Positions 34,637-43,687 of a DNA stretch of 64,000 nt are shown one piece after another (position 1 is the stretch's first letter; each line of letters begins with the position of its first letter). The DNA is taken from the NCBI RefSeq assembly GCF_000970855.1, contig NZ_KQ034046.1, positions 328,540-392,539 of the forward strand. Reading direction: 5' to 3'. The notes beneath the pieces are model-generated. The model worked only from the letters and a program-made list of their open reading frames with translations. It was not told the DNA's origin and did not search any database. The translations under genes were made by a program, and so were the position numbers. Origin of the DNA: Lactobacillus helsingborgensis. GTDB taxonomy: Bacteria; Bacillota; Bacilli; Lactobacillales; Lactobacillaceae.

Positions 34637-35884
34637 TTAGTTATGAGAAGTTTTTGACCAAGAGTTATTGCCAACTATTAATCGTCCCAATGCCTTGTAG
34701 GGCACGATAGCTAGAGACCATCTGTATATATCAAGCAGAAAGATTATTTTTATTAAGATAGAAAATGATATTGGTGCATCAAATTGGGCTTCGCGCCATT
34801 GCTTGATGATTAATAGACTGTTTGACAAATACTGTACTAACAGCAAACCCACAATAATTGATATACTAAGCCACGGATTAGTTCTGGCGTAGATTAACAA
34901 TGCTATTAAAGAAATCGCTGCTGCTGGTGTGATAATGATTGAAAATACAGGGATTAATAGGAAAAACATTACGAAAGTCTTGACCATAGTCGGCACAGAA
35001 TTTGAACGTACGATGCGAATACCATAATTATTGAGACATTGAAAGCCACCTTGGCACCAACGTGTTCTTTGGCGTATTAATTTTTTATAATCGATAACAC
35101 CTTGTTGCGCGATGCTGACAGTGTTGAGAAAGGTACCGTGATAGCCTTTTAGTAATCCCTTTAAGGAAAATTCACAATCTTCTAGCAAGGAAGATGACCA
35201 ACCCACGTCTTTAGCCATTTTTAAGGTCATAAACTGTCCGTTCCCAGAAGCTAAGGACGAGCCCCAGTTTGTCCTGGCCATTTGTAAAAGGGAATTATAA
35301 ATGGAAAATTCAAAATTCTGCATTACCGCAATATAGTGGTCAAGATTGTAAATATTCACTCTTGTTTGCACTAAATCATAATTTGAATGATCAAAAGCAT
35401 GTACTACCTGTTGCAAGTATTTTTTACTAGGATGACTATCGGCGTCTACTACCCCGATAATTGTCTCGTCTATTGAATAATTCATTTTAAAAATGTGATT
35501 AGCAGCGTCCTGTAGCGCCGGACCTTTTCCCAGTTGTGCGTTAGGTTTGATGCGATGAATGACTATGATATCAGGATGATAAGCATATTTTTTTAATAAG
35601 GAAGATGTGCCGTCACTTGAATCATCATCAATAAAGACGAGTTTAAGTCTGATAAAATCCTCGCACTGCTTTTGTAAAGCAATCAATTTGGGGATATTTT
35701 TGCGTAGAGCTTGATATTCATTCATTGCCGGTATCAATAAGAACAGGGTTTTAAAATTGCGACTGCGTTGGCCGTACGGGTCCTGCTTGACATTACCACT
35801 AAATGTCAGGTAGAGCATCCAGAACAAGTCAAAAACGAATGAACAGCCACCCAAAATTAATACGATGTCTATAAATAATTTCAA
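34637..35884 (-). CDS. Membrane glycosyltransferase family 2
   Basis: A 415-aa protein: an N-terminal helix, a GT-A domain with FIDDDSSDGT and VVDADSHPS (metal and nucleotide-sugar binding), the acceptor-site ED in SSLLEDCEFS and the processive motif QRTRWCQGG, then three to four C-terminal helices. The layout resembles BcsA/IcaA/HasA-type beta-glycan synthases, which polymerise and extrude a polysaccharide. No accessory polysaccharide genes are adjacent, so the product is unknown. Confidence 0.85.
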   Translation of the reverse strand: MKLFIDIVLILGGCSFVFDLFWMLYLTFSGNVKQDPYGQRSRNFKTLFLLIPAMNEYQALRKNIPKLIALQKQCEDFIRLKLVFIDDDSSDGTSSLLKKYAYHPDIIVIHRIKPNAQLGKGPALQDAANHIFKMNYSIDETIIGVVDADSHPSKKYLQQVVHAFDHSNYDLVQTRVNIYNLDHYIAVMQNFEFSIYNSLLQMARTNWGSSLASGNGQFMTLKMAKDVGWSSSLLEDCEFSLKGLLKGYHGTFLNTVSIAQQGVIDYKKLIRQRTRWCQGGFQCLNNYGIRIVRSNSVPTMVKTFVMFFLLIPVFSIIITPAAAISLIALLIYARTNPWLSISIIVGLLLVQYLSNSLLIIKQWREAQFDAPISFSILIKIIFLLDIYRWSLAIVPYKALGRLIVGNNSWSKTSHN

Positions 35885-36269
35885 TTTAAGGGTCTCCGAA
35901 TATTTTTTCCATGATTCTAAATATATTTCAGATTTATAATAACATTAATAGATATATACATAAAATATATAAGCGCTTAATTATTAGTTAAATATTTATA
36001 TTTAAATACGCATACACCTATAAACACTGCTTTAATAGCATTAAATTTAAGAATTTAAAAGATAAAAATAATAATTAATTAAATTATTTTTATTTATTTA
36101 TTAATATTAATAGTATAAGATGTAAAATTATTTTATTATTAATTTAGTAAATTGAATATTTTAGGGTGAATGTTATTTTTATATCCACAATTCATAAGTA
36201 GTTAGGATTCGGGTTGTCTGTTCAAACTATAATTTTTGCCCTTGCTGTAATTTTAACGGGTAAAACAAC
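35885..36269. other. Very AT-rich intergenic tract
   Basis: About 385 bp without a supported gene. The section 35940-36180 is almost entirely A and T. An ATAAGCGCTTAAT palindrome near 35967-35979 is cre-like and could serve the glycosyltransferase promoter. Confidence 0.5.
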
Positions 36270-36304
36270 AAATAAAAAGACAAGCAGTTATCTGCTTGTC
36301 TGAA
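36270..36304 (-). terminator. Terminator after pepI
   Basis: AGACAAGCAG and CTGCTTGTCT form a stem just past the pepI stop; read leftward it ends in a T-rich run. Confidence 0.75.
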
Positions 36305-36326
36305 ATTTTTTTGCCTGAAAATATTA

Positions 36327-37241
36327 TTATTCGCCTTTAAAAGTGCCGTTTTCTACTTGACTAATGAAATCAGCTAAATGTCTGTAATAAACGTCGGGAT
36401 TATCAACCATGTGGTGGTGACCACCATTAGGAGTCGTAACTAAACGGGAATTAGGAATTTCCTTTTGCATAATCTGTGCCGTAGCGATTGGCATTGTTTC
36501 GTTTTCACCAAAGGTTAATAGTGTAGGCACTTTAATATTTTTGAGCTGATTTCTAAAGTGCCAGTCTTTTAATTTACCAGTGATAACAAATTCGTTGTCA
36601 CCTTGGAAGGCTTGGTAAACAGCGGAACCACCTATATCTTTTAGGTGATACAACTTAGACGGTTGTTTCCGGTCAACAAAGTTGATGTTTAGAATGTTAA
36701 CGTCTTCCTGGTAACGGGCATTGCCATAGTCGTTATTCTGCTCACATTCATGCATAAAATCAATTTCGGTTTGGGGTAAAACCTCTTGGCGTCGGCGATT
36801 AACGGCTTTGACATAGTCGTCAATATCATCGACCATTGAAGAAATAATTGCACCTTTTAAGTGTTGCCCATATTTGACGGCATATTCTTGTACCAAAAGT
36901 CCGCCCCAGCTTTGTCCAATCAGGTAAAAATTGTCTAACCCCAATTTTTCTCTGACCTCATCAACTTCATCTAAGAAATAGTCGTAGGTTAAATATTTGC
37001 TGGCAATGGCTGGATCTGAGTAATCTGGCTGGTCGGAATAAAGAGAACCCAGTTGATCATACATTGTTACTTGAACGTTCAAGCCTTGCTTTTGCAGTTG
37101 TGCCGCGGTGTCTTCCCAGTATTCATGGTTGCCTCCGGGTCCACCGTGCAGAGCTAGTAAATGAATATCTCCTTTACCTTGGGTATTTGTCCATAAATGA
37201 TAGCCGTTATCAAGCGTAATAATTTTTGTCCCTGTTTTCAT
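36327..37241 (-). CDS. pepI: Proline iminopeptidase
   Basis: A 304-aa alpha/beta hydrolase. The oxyanion motif HGGPGG is at about residues 32-37 and the nucleophile Ser111 is in GQSWGG; the C-terminal GGHHH supplies the catalytic histidine. PepI removes N-terminal proline from short peptides and is common in lactobacilli that use proteins or peptides. GGAGAAAAAT is the ribosome site. It is a single gene with its own terminator. Confidence 0.92.
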   Translation of the reverse strand: MKTGTKIITLDNGYHLWTNTQGKGDIHLLALHGGPGGNHEYWEDTAAQLQKQGLNVQVTMYDQLGSLYSDQPDYSDPAIASKYLTYDYFLDEVDEVREKLGLDNFYLIGQSWGGLLVQEYAVKYGQHLKGAIISSMVDDIDDYVKAVNRRRQEVLPQTEIDFMHECEQNNDYGNARYQEDVNILNINFVDRKQPSKLYHLKDIGGSAVYQAFQGDNEFVITGKLKDWHFRNQLKNIKVPTLLTFGENETMPIATAQIMQKEIPNSRLVTTPNGGHHHMVDNPDVYYRHLADFISQVENGTFKGE

Positions 37242-37330
37242 ATTTTTCTCCTTTTTATTATCAGTTAGACTCTATTTTAGCTCATTATAATGAAAAGAAA
37301 AACAAATCAAAAATGAAAAATGTTTTAAAA

Positions 37331-37364
37331 TAGCAAATTTTGCTAAGCGCTTACGTGTTACAAT
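37331..37364 (+). promoter_or_regulatory. Operator and promoter of the PAS gene
   Basis: A perfect palindrome TAGCAAATTTTGCTA (37331-37345) runs into TAAGCGCTTA (37344-37353, cre-like), followed by a -10 TACAAT (37359-37364). Two regulators may meet here. Confidence 0.5.
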
Positions 37365-37402
37365 GAAATTATTACTTTAGCTAAAAATTAAGGAGAATGA
37401 AA

Positions 37403-38149
37403 ATGGCTGAACCCAAATGGTTAAAAGATATGGACAAAGATCAATATTTAAAGGAAGACTTTGATGCTCAAGGCAAAAGCCGTTATACTGTGGCGGATCT
37501 GATTAAGAACGATCCAGATTGGCTTGATAAGGCGGCAGAAAAAACACATGCTGCTACGGGCGACGATTATGTCAAGCTTGATAGCGGACTGTTAACAGTT
37601 AATCAAATCAACTGGATGCTGCGCAATACCATCGGTGAGCTAACTTTTGTTGACGATAATAACCAATTCCTGTGGTACAACCGTCCGGTTGATCCTAATG
37701 TCAAAATGAAGGCTAAAAGGGTACCGGCACAAGTAGGAAATACGATGGGTGAGGTTCACCCCGATGTACGTGATGTCATTTTGGAAGCAAAAAAAGTTGT
37801 CCATGCTTTGCGCACCAAAGAAGGCGGACATGACACGGTTTACATGCCAGTACCAACTGGCAACCTTAAGCAATTGGTTTTGCATTATTATAAGCGTGTT
37901 GAAGATGATGAAGGCAATTATGCCGGTATTTATGAATGGGTGCAGGACCTTTATCCGTTAGTAAAATACTTCTGTGAAACAAAGGGACAAAAGCTGGTAG
38001 TTGATCCAGACGCTACAACAGGAGCTACATATAGGAGAAATTCCGCTCCTGATGCTCAGACGAAAGCTTCAACTAAGGCTGCAGCAGCTGCAGAAGAAGA
38101 GGCCAAGGCAGTTGAGCCGGACACTGCAACAGGAGCTTCCCATAACTAA
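37403..38149 (+). CDS. PAS-domain protein with two C-terminal flavinylation-like motifs
   Basis: A 248-aa cytoplasmic-type protein without signal or membrane segment. A PAS-like domain (about residues 70-185, from INWMLRNTIGELTFVDDNNQFLWYN split over its core) resembles the DUF438-associated PAS of lactobacilli. The C-terminus has DATTGAT (203-209) and, at the very end, DTATGAS (240-246), joined by an Ala/Glu/Lys-rich linker. Both fit Dxx[ST]GA[ST], the site at which ApbE attaches FMN to Thr or Ser. ATG 37403 is chosen because AAGGAG is too close to ATG 37397. The redox role is inferred. Confidence 0.75.
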   Translation: MAEPKWLKDMDKDQYLKEDFDAQGKSRYTVADLIKNDPDWLDKAAEKTHAATGDDYVKLDSGLLTVNQINWMLRNTIGELTFVDDNNQFLWYNRPVDPNVKMKAKRVPAQVGNTMGEVHPDVRDVILEAKKVVHALRTKEGGHDTVYMPVPTGNLKQLVLHYYKRVEDDEGNYAGIYEWVQDLYPLVKYFCETKGQKLVVDPDATTGATYRRNSAPDAQTKASTKAAAAAEEEAKAVEPDTATGASHN

Positions 38150-38167
38150 AAATAAATTAAATATTTG

Positions 38168-38202
38168 CAAGTGGTAGTTAGACTGGTTCTAACTACTTTT
38201 TT
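38168..38202 (+). terminator. Terminator after the PAS gene
   Basis: GGTAGTTAGA and TTCTAACTAC form a stem followed by TTTTTTG. Confidence 0.75.
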
Positions 38203-38367
38203 GTTATACTGATAATAGGTAGGCTTATAAACACAGTTAGAGCCTAGAAGGAGGAAAATAGCTATTCTTAACAATATTTGGTAGATATAAAACAATTAAT
38301 AGCAGCTTTTATAAGCGTATTAATTATAAAAAATAGGTTGAATTATTTTCATAGAGGTAATTATGTT

Positions 38368-38817
38368 ATGACTTTTTACACACTTAAATATATTGAGCAA
38401 AATCAAAATACCAGTAAAACTATTCTATATGTTTTGATTGCTTTCGCGGCTTTGACCATGATTGCTTTCACCGTACTTTATCTCAGACACAGATTTGATA
38501 CACGTTATCGTGATTTAGGGATTATTGCACTGTTATTTTTATTATTATTTATGGGAACGCAATATGAAAAATATGTACAAACTAATGTAGTAAAATCGCA
38601 GTCTGAACAAATTGGCCCCTTTATCAAATCAGTGGCTAAAGATAATAAGGTCCCGGTCTCTGATGTGATGGTCAATTCTACCACGCTGCAAGATGGCTTA
38701 ATTGTCAGAGTAGATTCAAAAGACATTGATTACCAGTTGGAATTAAATGATGACAATAATTCATATACATTAAAGCAGGCACACGTGATCAATCACAAAG
38801 TCGATGTCAAGAATTAG
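38368..38817 (+). CDS. DUF3290 membrane protein
   Basis: A 149-aa protein with two N-terminal membrane segments and a soluble C-terminal domain, as in DUF3290. Members are nearly always encoded next to a DUF421/YetF protein, as here, and probably form a complex with it; the function is not known. The frame is open from TTG 38278, but GAGGT before ATG 38368 and the family length support the shorter form. Confidence 0.8.
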   Translation: MTFYTLKYIEQNQNTSKTILYVLIAFAALTMIAFTVLYLRHRFDTRYRDLGIIALLFLLLFMGTQYEKYVQTNVVKSQSEQIGPFIKSVAKDNKVPVSDVMVNSTTLQDGLIVRVDSKDIDYQLELNDDNNSYTLKQAHVINHKVDVKN

Positions 38818-38829
38818 GAGGAAGCAATA

Positions 38830-39465
38830 ATGAATTATACGCAGCTTTTTATTAAATTTGTTTTAGGTGTGTTAACTTTAATTTTTCAAATCAATGTTTT
38901 TGGCAAAAGTAACATAGCTCCTACAACCGCTTTGGACCAACTGCAGAACTATGTTCTTGGTGGCATCATTGGTGGTGTTATTTATAATGCCAATATTTCC
39001 GTTTTACAGTTTCTGCTGGTTTTGATTGTTTGGACATTAGTGGTCTTTATTTTGAAGTTTGCCCGGGAACACAGTAACTTTATTCGCAGTTTGATTGATG
39101 GTAAGCCAATTCAAATAGTTAAAAACGGTCAGGTTTTACCACGTAATTGCTTATCTGCTGGACTTTCGGCCAATGAACTAATGTTCAAATTACGCAGTCA
39201 GGGCATCTATTCTGTTGATCAAGTGAAAAATTGTATCTTTGAAAAGAATGGTCAACTAACCGTGATCAAAAAAGATGAAAATAATGTCCGTTTTCCTTTA
39301 ATTAATGATGGTCAAATCAACCAAGATGTGCTTGAATCTATTAATAAGGATGAAGATTGGCTGAATAAACAGCTCAAAAAAGCTGGTTATAATGATCCCA
39401 GTGATATCTTTTTGGGTGAATTTGAAAATGGTCAAGTTTCTTTCACGGGTTATAAGCAAAAATAG
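38830..39465 (+). CDS. DUF421 (YetF-like) membrane protein
   Basis: A 211-aa protein: three N-terminal helices followed by the cytoplasmic YetF domain with DGKPIQIVKNGQVLPRNCLS and LMFKLRSQGIYSVDQVKNCI. It lies 12 bp after the DUF3290 gene with AGGAGG. The pair is widespread in Firmicutes and linked to the cell envelope or stress; no reaction is known. Confidence 0.88.
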   Translation: MNYTQLFIKFVLGVLTLIFQINVFGKSNIAPTTALDQLQNYVLGGIIGGVIYNANISVLQFLLVLIVWTLVVFILKFAREHSNFIRSLIDGKPIQIVKNGQVLPRNCLSAGLSANELMFKLRSQGIYSVDQVKNCIFEKNGQLTVIKKDENNVRFPLINDGQINQDVLESINKDEDWLNKQLKKAGYNDPSDIFLGEFENGQVSFTGYKQK

Positions 39466-39478
39466 AAAAGGGAAATAA

Positions 39479-40300
39479 ATGGAAAATTTGAATAAGGCGC
39501 AAAACTTAGTGCAAAATGCGGAAGCTGTGATAGTAGTTGCTGGTAATGGTTTAGCTAAAGCGGAAGGGCTTGACCTTTTAGGTGAAGAAAATTTTGAGCG
39601 GGCTTTTCCAGATATTGTGCAAAAATATGATGTCCACTCTGTAGGCTATGCACTTGACCAGCACCTTTCTTCCTGGTCTGAAAAGTGGCAATTATGGTCG
39701 CGCCTTATTCAAAAATATTCTCTGGCGTATCGTCCCAGTGAGACATTAAAACAATTAAAGCAGTTAATTGGTAACCGACAATATTTTATTGCCACTTCAA
39801 CTTTTGGTCATTTTTTCGAAACCGCGGGTTTTAACGAAAACCGTATCTTTAACGCTTTCGGGGATTGGACCAAGATGCAGTGTTCCAGTGGTGTCAATCA
39901 TGGTCTGCAAGACTCTTCCAACGTGGTGCAAAAATTTGTTGTAGCTAAGTCAAGAGCAGCTTTAGAACATCTGGTTCCCAAGTGTGAAGTTTGCGGACAG
40001 CCATTGGAAATTCACATGCCTTTAAACGATCATTTTTACCCAGATACCGACGCCAATAGCCGCTTCCGTTGGTTTTTGACTGGCAATGAGGACAAAAATA
40101 CGGTCTTTTTAGAACTGGGTGTTGATGAAACCAGTCCGCAATTGCGTGAGCCAATTGAGCATTTGGTTGCAGAATACCCGCAGTGGTCGTACGTTGCCGC
40201 AGATTTCCCGCAAGAAACGTTACTGCCCGAAATTCAGGAGCGTAGTGCCGGCGTGAATGGAGATACAGCGAGTTTAATTAATTATTTAGTAACGGAGTAA
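39479..40300 (+). CDS. SIR2-like protein, divergent
   Basis: A 273-aa protein resembling bacterial sirtuins. The usual GAGxSxxSGI NAD loop is replaced by AGNGLAKAEG (residues 21-30). One clear zinc-type CxxC (CEVCGQPL) and a lone earlier cysteine are visible, and the late LELGVDETSP matches the sirtuin NAD-site strand. The missing canonical residues make lysine deacetylation doubtful; NAD binding, ADP-ribosyl transfer or loss of activity are alternatives. It is packed 13 bp after the DUF421 gene and 10 bp before an exonuclease gene, so the four genes are probably one operon. Confidence 0.75.
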   Translation: MENLNKAQNLVQNAEAVIVVAGNGLAKAEGLDLLGEENFERAFPDIVQKYDVHSVGYALDQHLSSWSEKWQLWSRLIQKYSLAYRPSETLKQLKQLIGNRQYFIATSTFGHFFETAGFNENRIFNAFGDWTKMQCSSGVNHGLQDSSNVVQKFVVAKSRAALEHLVPKCEVCGQPLEIHMPLNDHFYPDTDANSRFRWFLTGNEDKNTVFLELGVDETSPQLREPIEHLVAEYPQWSYVAADFPQETLLPEIQERSAGVNGDTASLINYLVTE

Positions 40301-40310
40301 CTGATTTTCA

Positions 40311-41264
40311 ATGAGTATTTACGTAAAAAATGGCGTGCTGCATGTTTCTGGCGTTCAAGATAAAATAAGGGGTAAAGGACAGGAATGGCCTGATTTTATT
40401 TCCGACTATACCATGCTTGATATTGAAACCACGGGCTTAAACCCATATCGCGATCATGTGACCGAAATGGGCGCAGTTAAAGTACGTAATAATAAGATTG
40501 TGGATGAATTTAGCCAGTTGGTAGTTTATCCGCGTTCAAACCATGTTCCCAGTTTTATCACCAAGTTAAACGGTATTACTGAAGAGCTGCTGCTTAAAGA
40601 AGGAAAACCTGTAAAAGAAGTAATGACGGCTTTTCGCAGTTTTATTGGTGATGATATTATCATTGGTTACAATGTCAATTTTGACTTAAATTTCCTGTAT
40701 GATTTAACGCAAAAGTTTCATTTGCCCGAACTGAATAATGACTACGTTGATGTTTTGCGTCTAGCTCGCGTTTATTATCCCAAGCAGCATAACCGCTTGC
40801 TTGACTGTATTCAACGTGCGGGTATTGCCCAAGTAGAGCAGCATCATGGTCTGGATGATTCTCTTGATACTAAAAAAGTTTATGATGATTTTCACCAGCA
40901 TTTTAAGCCCGAACTTTTAGAAAAAGCACAAGGCAAACTAAAAAACTTTGATTTATTACAAGATGAACTTGAAACTTGGGAATTGGGCTTTCGTAACCCG
41001 GTTAACAATAAGAAGATTGCTTTTGCTCCCGAAGTAGAAATAGATGCTGCTGAAGCTGCACAAATGGTTAATAATATGAACGGGATTGCGCAAACTGGTG
41101 TTAAAGCGGATACTGATTATTTAATTATGAGTGATGATGGCTTTTTTAGTAAAAGCAATGCGGAAGCTCTCAAAGCAAAAGAATTTAATCGCGCTGGTAG
41201 TAAAATTAAGCGTCTGTCTGAAAGCTATTTCTTAAATACGCTTGATGAATGGGCTAGGAGTTAA
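40311..41264 (+). CDS. DEDD 3'-5' exonuclease-domain protein
   Basis: A 317-aa protein with a DnaQ-like exonuclease domain: MLDIETTGLNP (Exo I), IIGYNVNFDLNFLYD (Exo II) and HHGLDDSLDTKKV (Exo III). The C-terminal third (about 210-317) has no recognised domain. It may act in DNA repair or RNA turnover. It directly follows the SIR2-like gene. Confidence 0.87.
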   Translation: MSIYVKNGVLHVSGVQDKIRGKGQEWPDFISDYTMLDIETTGLNPYRDHVTEMGAVKVRNNKIVDEFSQLVVYPRSNHVPSFITKLNGITEELLLKEGKPVKEVMTAFRSFIGDDIIIGYNVNFDLNFLYDLTQKFHLPELNNDYVDVLRLARVYYPKQHNRLLDCIQRAGIAQVEQHHGLDDSLDTKKVYDDFHQHFKPELLEKAQGKLKNFDLLQDELETWELGFRNPVNNKKIAFAPEVEIDAAEAAQMVNNMNGIAQTGVKADTDYLIMSDDGFFSKSNAEALKAKEFNRAGSKIKRLSESYFLNTLDEWARS

Positions 41265-41275
41265 AAAGTGCTAAG

Positions 41276-41314
41276 TTAAGAGTCCTGAAAGTTTGCCTAC
41301 TTTTAGGACTTATT
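41276..41314 (+). terminator. Terminator after the exonuclease gene
   Basis: AGTCCTGAAAG pairs with CTTTTAGGACT, followed by TATTTTG. Confidence 0.65.
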
Positions 41315-41404
41315 TTGTTAATAGATTTTCCTTTTTATTGTTCCGGTTGCAAACAGTAGTTCGTTTAGCTATACTTAATTATTATTAAATAAGGAGCGAT
41401 TTGA

Positions 41405-42280
41405 ATGGCACGCAGGCGAGGCAGACGGAGCAATAAAGCCAATATCAGCGACTTCTGGGCAATAGTTATTCTGGTTTTATTTTTAATCTGGTTTATTTCA
41501 ACTAAAGGCGGCTCTGATCCGAATGGGCACCAAACGATTGACAGAATTACCCGCAGTGACCATCAGAAAAATAATAAGATTACGCAGGCAAAACCGGCAG
41601 CTAAAGTTTATGGTGGTTTATCAAGTCAAGATTATCAAAAATTAGCTAATTTAGATTTTAAGAGTGGCAGTTCTGCATATATTACGGTTAATAATGATCA
41701 CTCAACTTTGATTAAAAATGCTTGGCGGGTTAACCGCGTCATTTATGCGAATTTAGACAGCCTAAACCGCACTTCACATTCCAACACGGCTTTTTTACAA
41801 AAAAGGAATGTGGCAAATGATAGCCTTAGAGTGCGGCAATTCGTTGAGCCTACAGGTTGGCACTACAATCGGCGTAACGGTACCCAAATTTATAATCGTG
41901 GGCATTTGATAGCTTATTCGGTTTCTGCCGGTATTGATCAAGAGGGTAATTTTAATCCTGACAATCTTTCCGGTGATCAAAATAATCCTAAAAATTTGTT
42001 CACCCAGTCTGCTTTTTCGAACCAGCGAATCCAAACCATGTTTGAGAGTCGTATTCGTGTAGCCTTGAGACAGAATAAAAAAGTGATTTATCAAGCCACC
42101 CCTATTTTTCGCGGTGAAGAACTAATGGCACGGGGAATTAACTTGCAGGCAGTTTCTACTGACGGTGAACTTGATTTTAACGTTTACTTATTTAACATTC
42201 AGCCGGGCTACTCTTTTAACTATAATAATGGGCGGGCTAGGATTGATCATGAAATGCTGGTCGAAGAAAATTATAATTGA
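41405..42280 (+). CDS. Membrane-anchored DNA/RNA non-specific endonuclease
   Basis: A 291-aa protein: basic N-terminus, one membrane helix (about residues 17-35), linker, then a beta-beta-alpha metal nuclease domain of the EndA/NucA type with NRGHLIAYS (164-172; His167 the general base) and NNPKNLFTQSAFSNQ (metal-binding Asn). The usual Asp of the DRGH signature is Asn here. It probably degrades extracellular nucleic acids at the cell surface. TAAGGAG precedes ATG 41405. Confidence 0.87.
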   Translation: MARRRGRRSNKANISDFWAIVILVLFLIWFISTKGGSDPNGHQTIDRITRSDHQKNNKITQAKPAAKVYGGLSSQDYQKLANLDFKSGSSAYITVNNDHSTLIKNAWRVNRVIYANLDSLNRTSHSNTAFLQKRNVANDSLRVRQFVEPTGWHYNRRNGTQIYNRGHLIAYSVSAGIDQEGNFNPDNLSGDQNNPKNLFTQSAFSNQRIQTMFESRIRVALRQNKKVIYQATPIFRGEELMARGINLQAVSTDGELDFNVYLFNIQPGYSFNYNNGRARIDHEMLVEENYN

Positions 42281-42349
42281 TGTGTTCTAGAAAAATGCAA
42301 ATGAATAGGCAAATGTTCGGATAAAATAGTAATTAATATATACAGGAAT

Positions 42350-42390
42350 TAAAAGGGGCAACGGTAAGATTTACAGCTGCCTTTTTTGTT
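42350..42390 (+). terminator. Terminator after the nuclease gene
   Basis: AAAAGGGGCA and TGCCTTTTTT flank a loop. It is the main feature of the 42281-42601 gap. Confidence 0.6.
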
Positions 42391-42601
42391 AATGGTAATA
42401 TGAGAAAAAGAGAACATTAAATACTATTTTTGTAAAATAATTAGCGATTTACACAAGTAATACGAATATTTGGGTCAAAAAGGTGCTTATCACAACTGAA
42501 CCCCGAATTTTCATTGAGCAAATAAGGTTGTGTTCTAAGAACTTTTATCATAAAATTAAAGAAGTAAAAAGTAAAATACAAATTATAGTGGTGCGAGTTA
42601 A
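42391..42601 (+). promoter_or_regulatory. Promoter region of the ABC/MBL operon
   Basis: No gene. A possible sigma-A promoter reads TTGTGT (42528-42533), 17 bp, TAAAAT (42551-42556). CACAAC near 42491 and GTTGTG near 42527 form an inverted repeat that might be an operator. Confidence 0.4.
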
Positions 42602-43687
42602 ATGGATAACAATAAGTTTGTTGAAGTAAAAAATTTGCGGAAAGTTTATGACAATGGGCATGAGGCGATCAAAAATGTCAGCTTTTCCGTTAAAAAAGGA
42701 GATCTGGTCTGTTTGCTGGGACCGTCTGGATGCGGTAAAACAACCATTTTAAATATGCTGGCAGGCCTTTTAAACCCTACAGAGGGAGATATTTTATTTA
42801 ACGGTAAGTCAGTTATAAAAGTTGCGCCTAAAGATCGCCATATTGGCTACGTTTTTCAAAACTATGCATTATATCCACATATGACTGTTTTGCAAAACGT
42901 AATGTTTCCGTTAATTGTGGGAGCTAATAAAAAGTCTAAAGCTGAAGCTAAAGAAATTGCTACTAAATATATGGAGTTGACTCAAATTACTGAGCTGGCT
43001 GACCAAAAGCCGGGTAATCTATCCGGTGGTCAGCAGCAACGAGTAGCAATTGCCCGCGCCTTAGTACAAGAACCCCAAATTCTGCTGATGGATGAGCCAT
43101 TAAGCAATTTGGATGCTAGATTGCGCTTGAAAATTCGTGAAGAAATACGGTCACTGGTAAAAACCGTAGGGATCACGACCCTCTTTGTCACCCATGACCA
43201 AGAAGAAGCGTTGTCAATTGGTGATAAGATTATTTTGTTCAATGATGGCATTATTCAACAAGATGATTTAGGCCAAAATTTCTATTTGGAACCTAATAAT
43301 TATTTTGTAGCCAATTTTGTAGGCAATCCGGTAATTGATAATTTTAAAGTAACTAAAACAGCAAATGAAATAAAGTCAAGCCAATTTACGATAAATCTTG
43401 CCGATATGGAGCAGTCACGTTTTAAGCGTGAACTCCCAGACGGTGAGTATGTCTTATCTGTGCGACCAGAAAATATCGTTCCCGACCATGATGGTCTTTT
43501 TGAAACAAAAGTGGACGATATTGAATTAATTGGACGTGAACGAATTTTAAAATTTACATTTGATAATCAACAAGTGCGTTCACTAATCAATTTAGAAGCT
43601 CCAATTAAGCATGGTGATGTAGTAAAACTGAAAATGCGGCTAAATAGGGTATTCCTGTTTACACCTGAAGGAGAGCGAGTTTACTAA
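42602..43687 (+). CDS. ABC transporter ATPase, UgpC/MsmK-like
   Basis: A 361-aa carbohydrate-class (CUT1) ATPase: Walker A GPSGCGKTT, signature LSGGQQQRVAIARAL, Walker B ILLMDEPLSNLD, switch His in VTHDQ, and a C-terminal TOBE-type regulatory domain. It drives import through the two permeases encoded next. The start has only a weak ribosome site. The stop overlaps the first permease start (TAATGA). Confidence 0.9.
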   Translation: MDNNKFVEVKNLRKVYDNGHEAIKNVSFSVKKGDLVCLLGPSGCGKTTILNMLAGLLNPTEGDILFNGKSVIKVAPKDRHIGYVFQNYALYPHMTVLQNVMFPLIVGANKKSKAEAKEIATKYMELTQITELADQKPGNLSGGQQQRVAIARALVQEPQILLMDEPLSNLDARLRLKIREEIRSLVKTVGITTLFVTHDQEEALSIGDKIILFNDGIIQQDDLGQNFYLEPNNYFVANFVGNPVIDNFKVTKTANEIKSSQFTINLADMEQSRFKRELPDGEYVLSVRPENIVPDHDGLFETKVDDIELIGRERILKFTFDNQQVRSLINLEAPIKHGDVVKLKMRLNRVFLFTPEGERVY

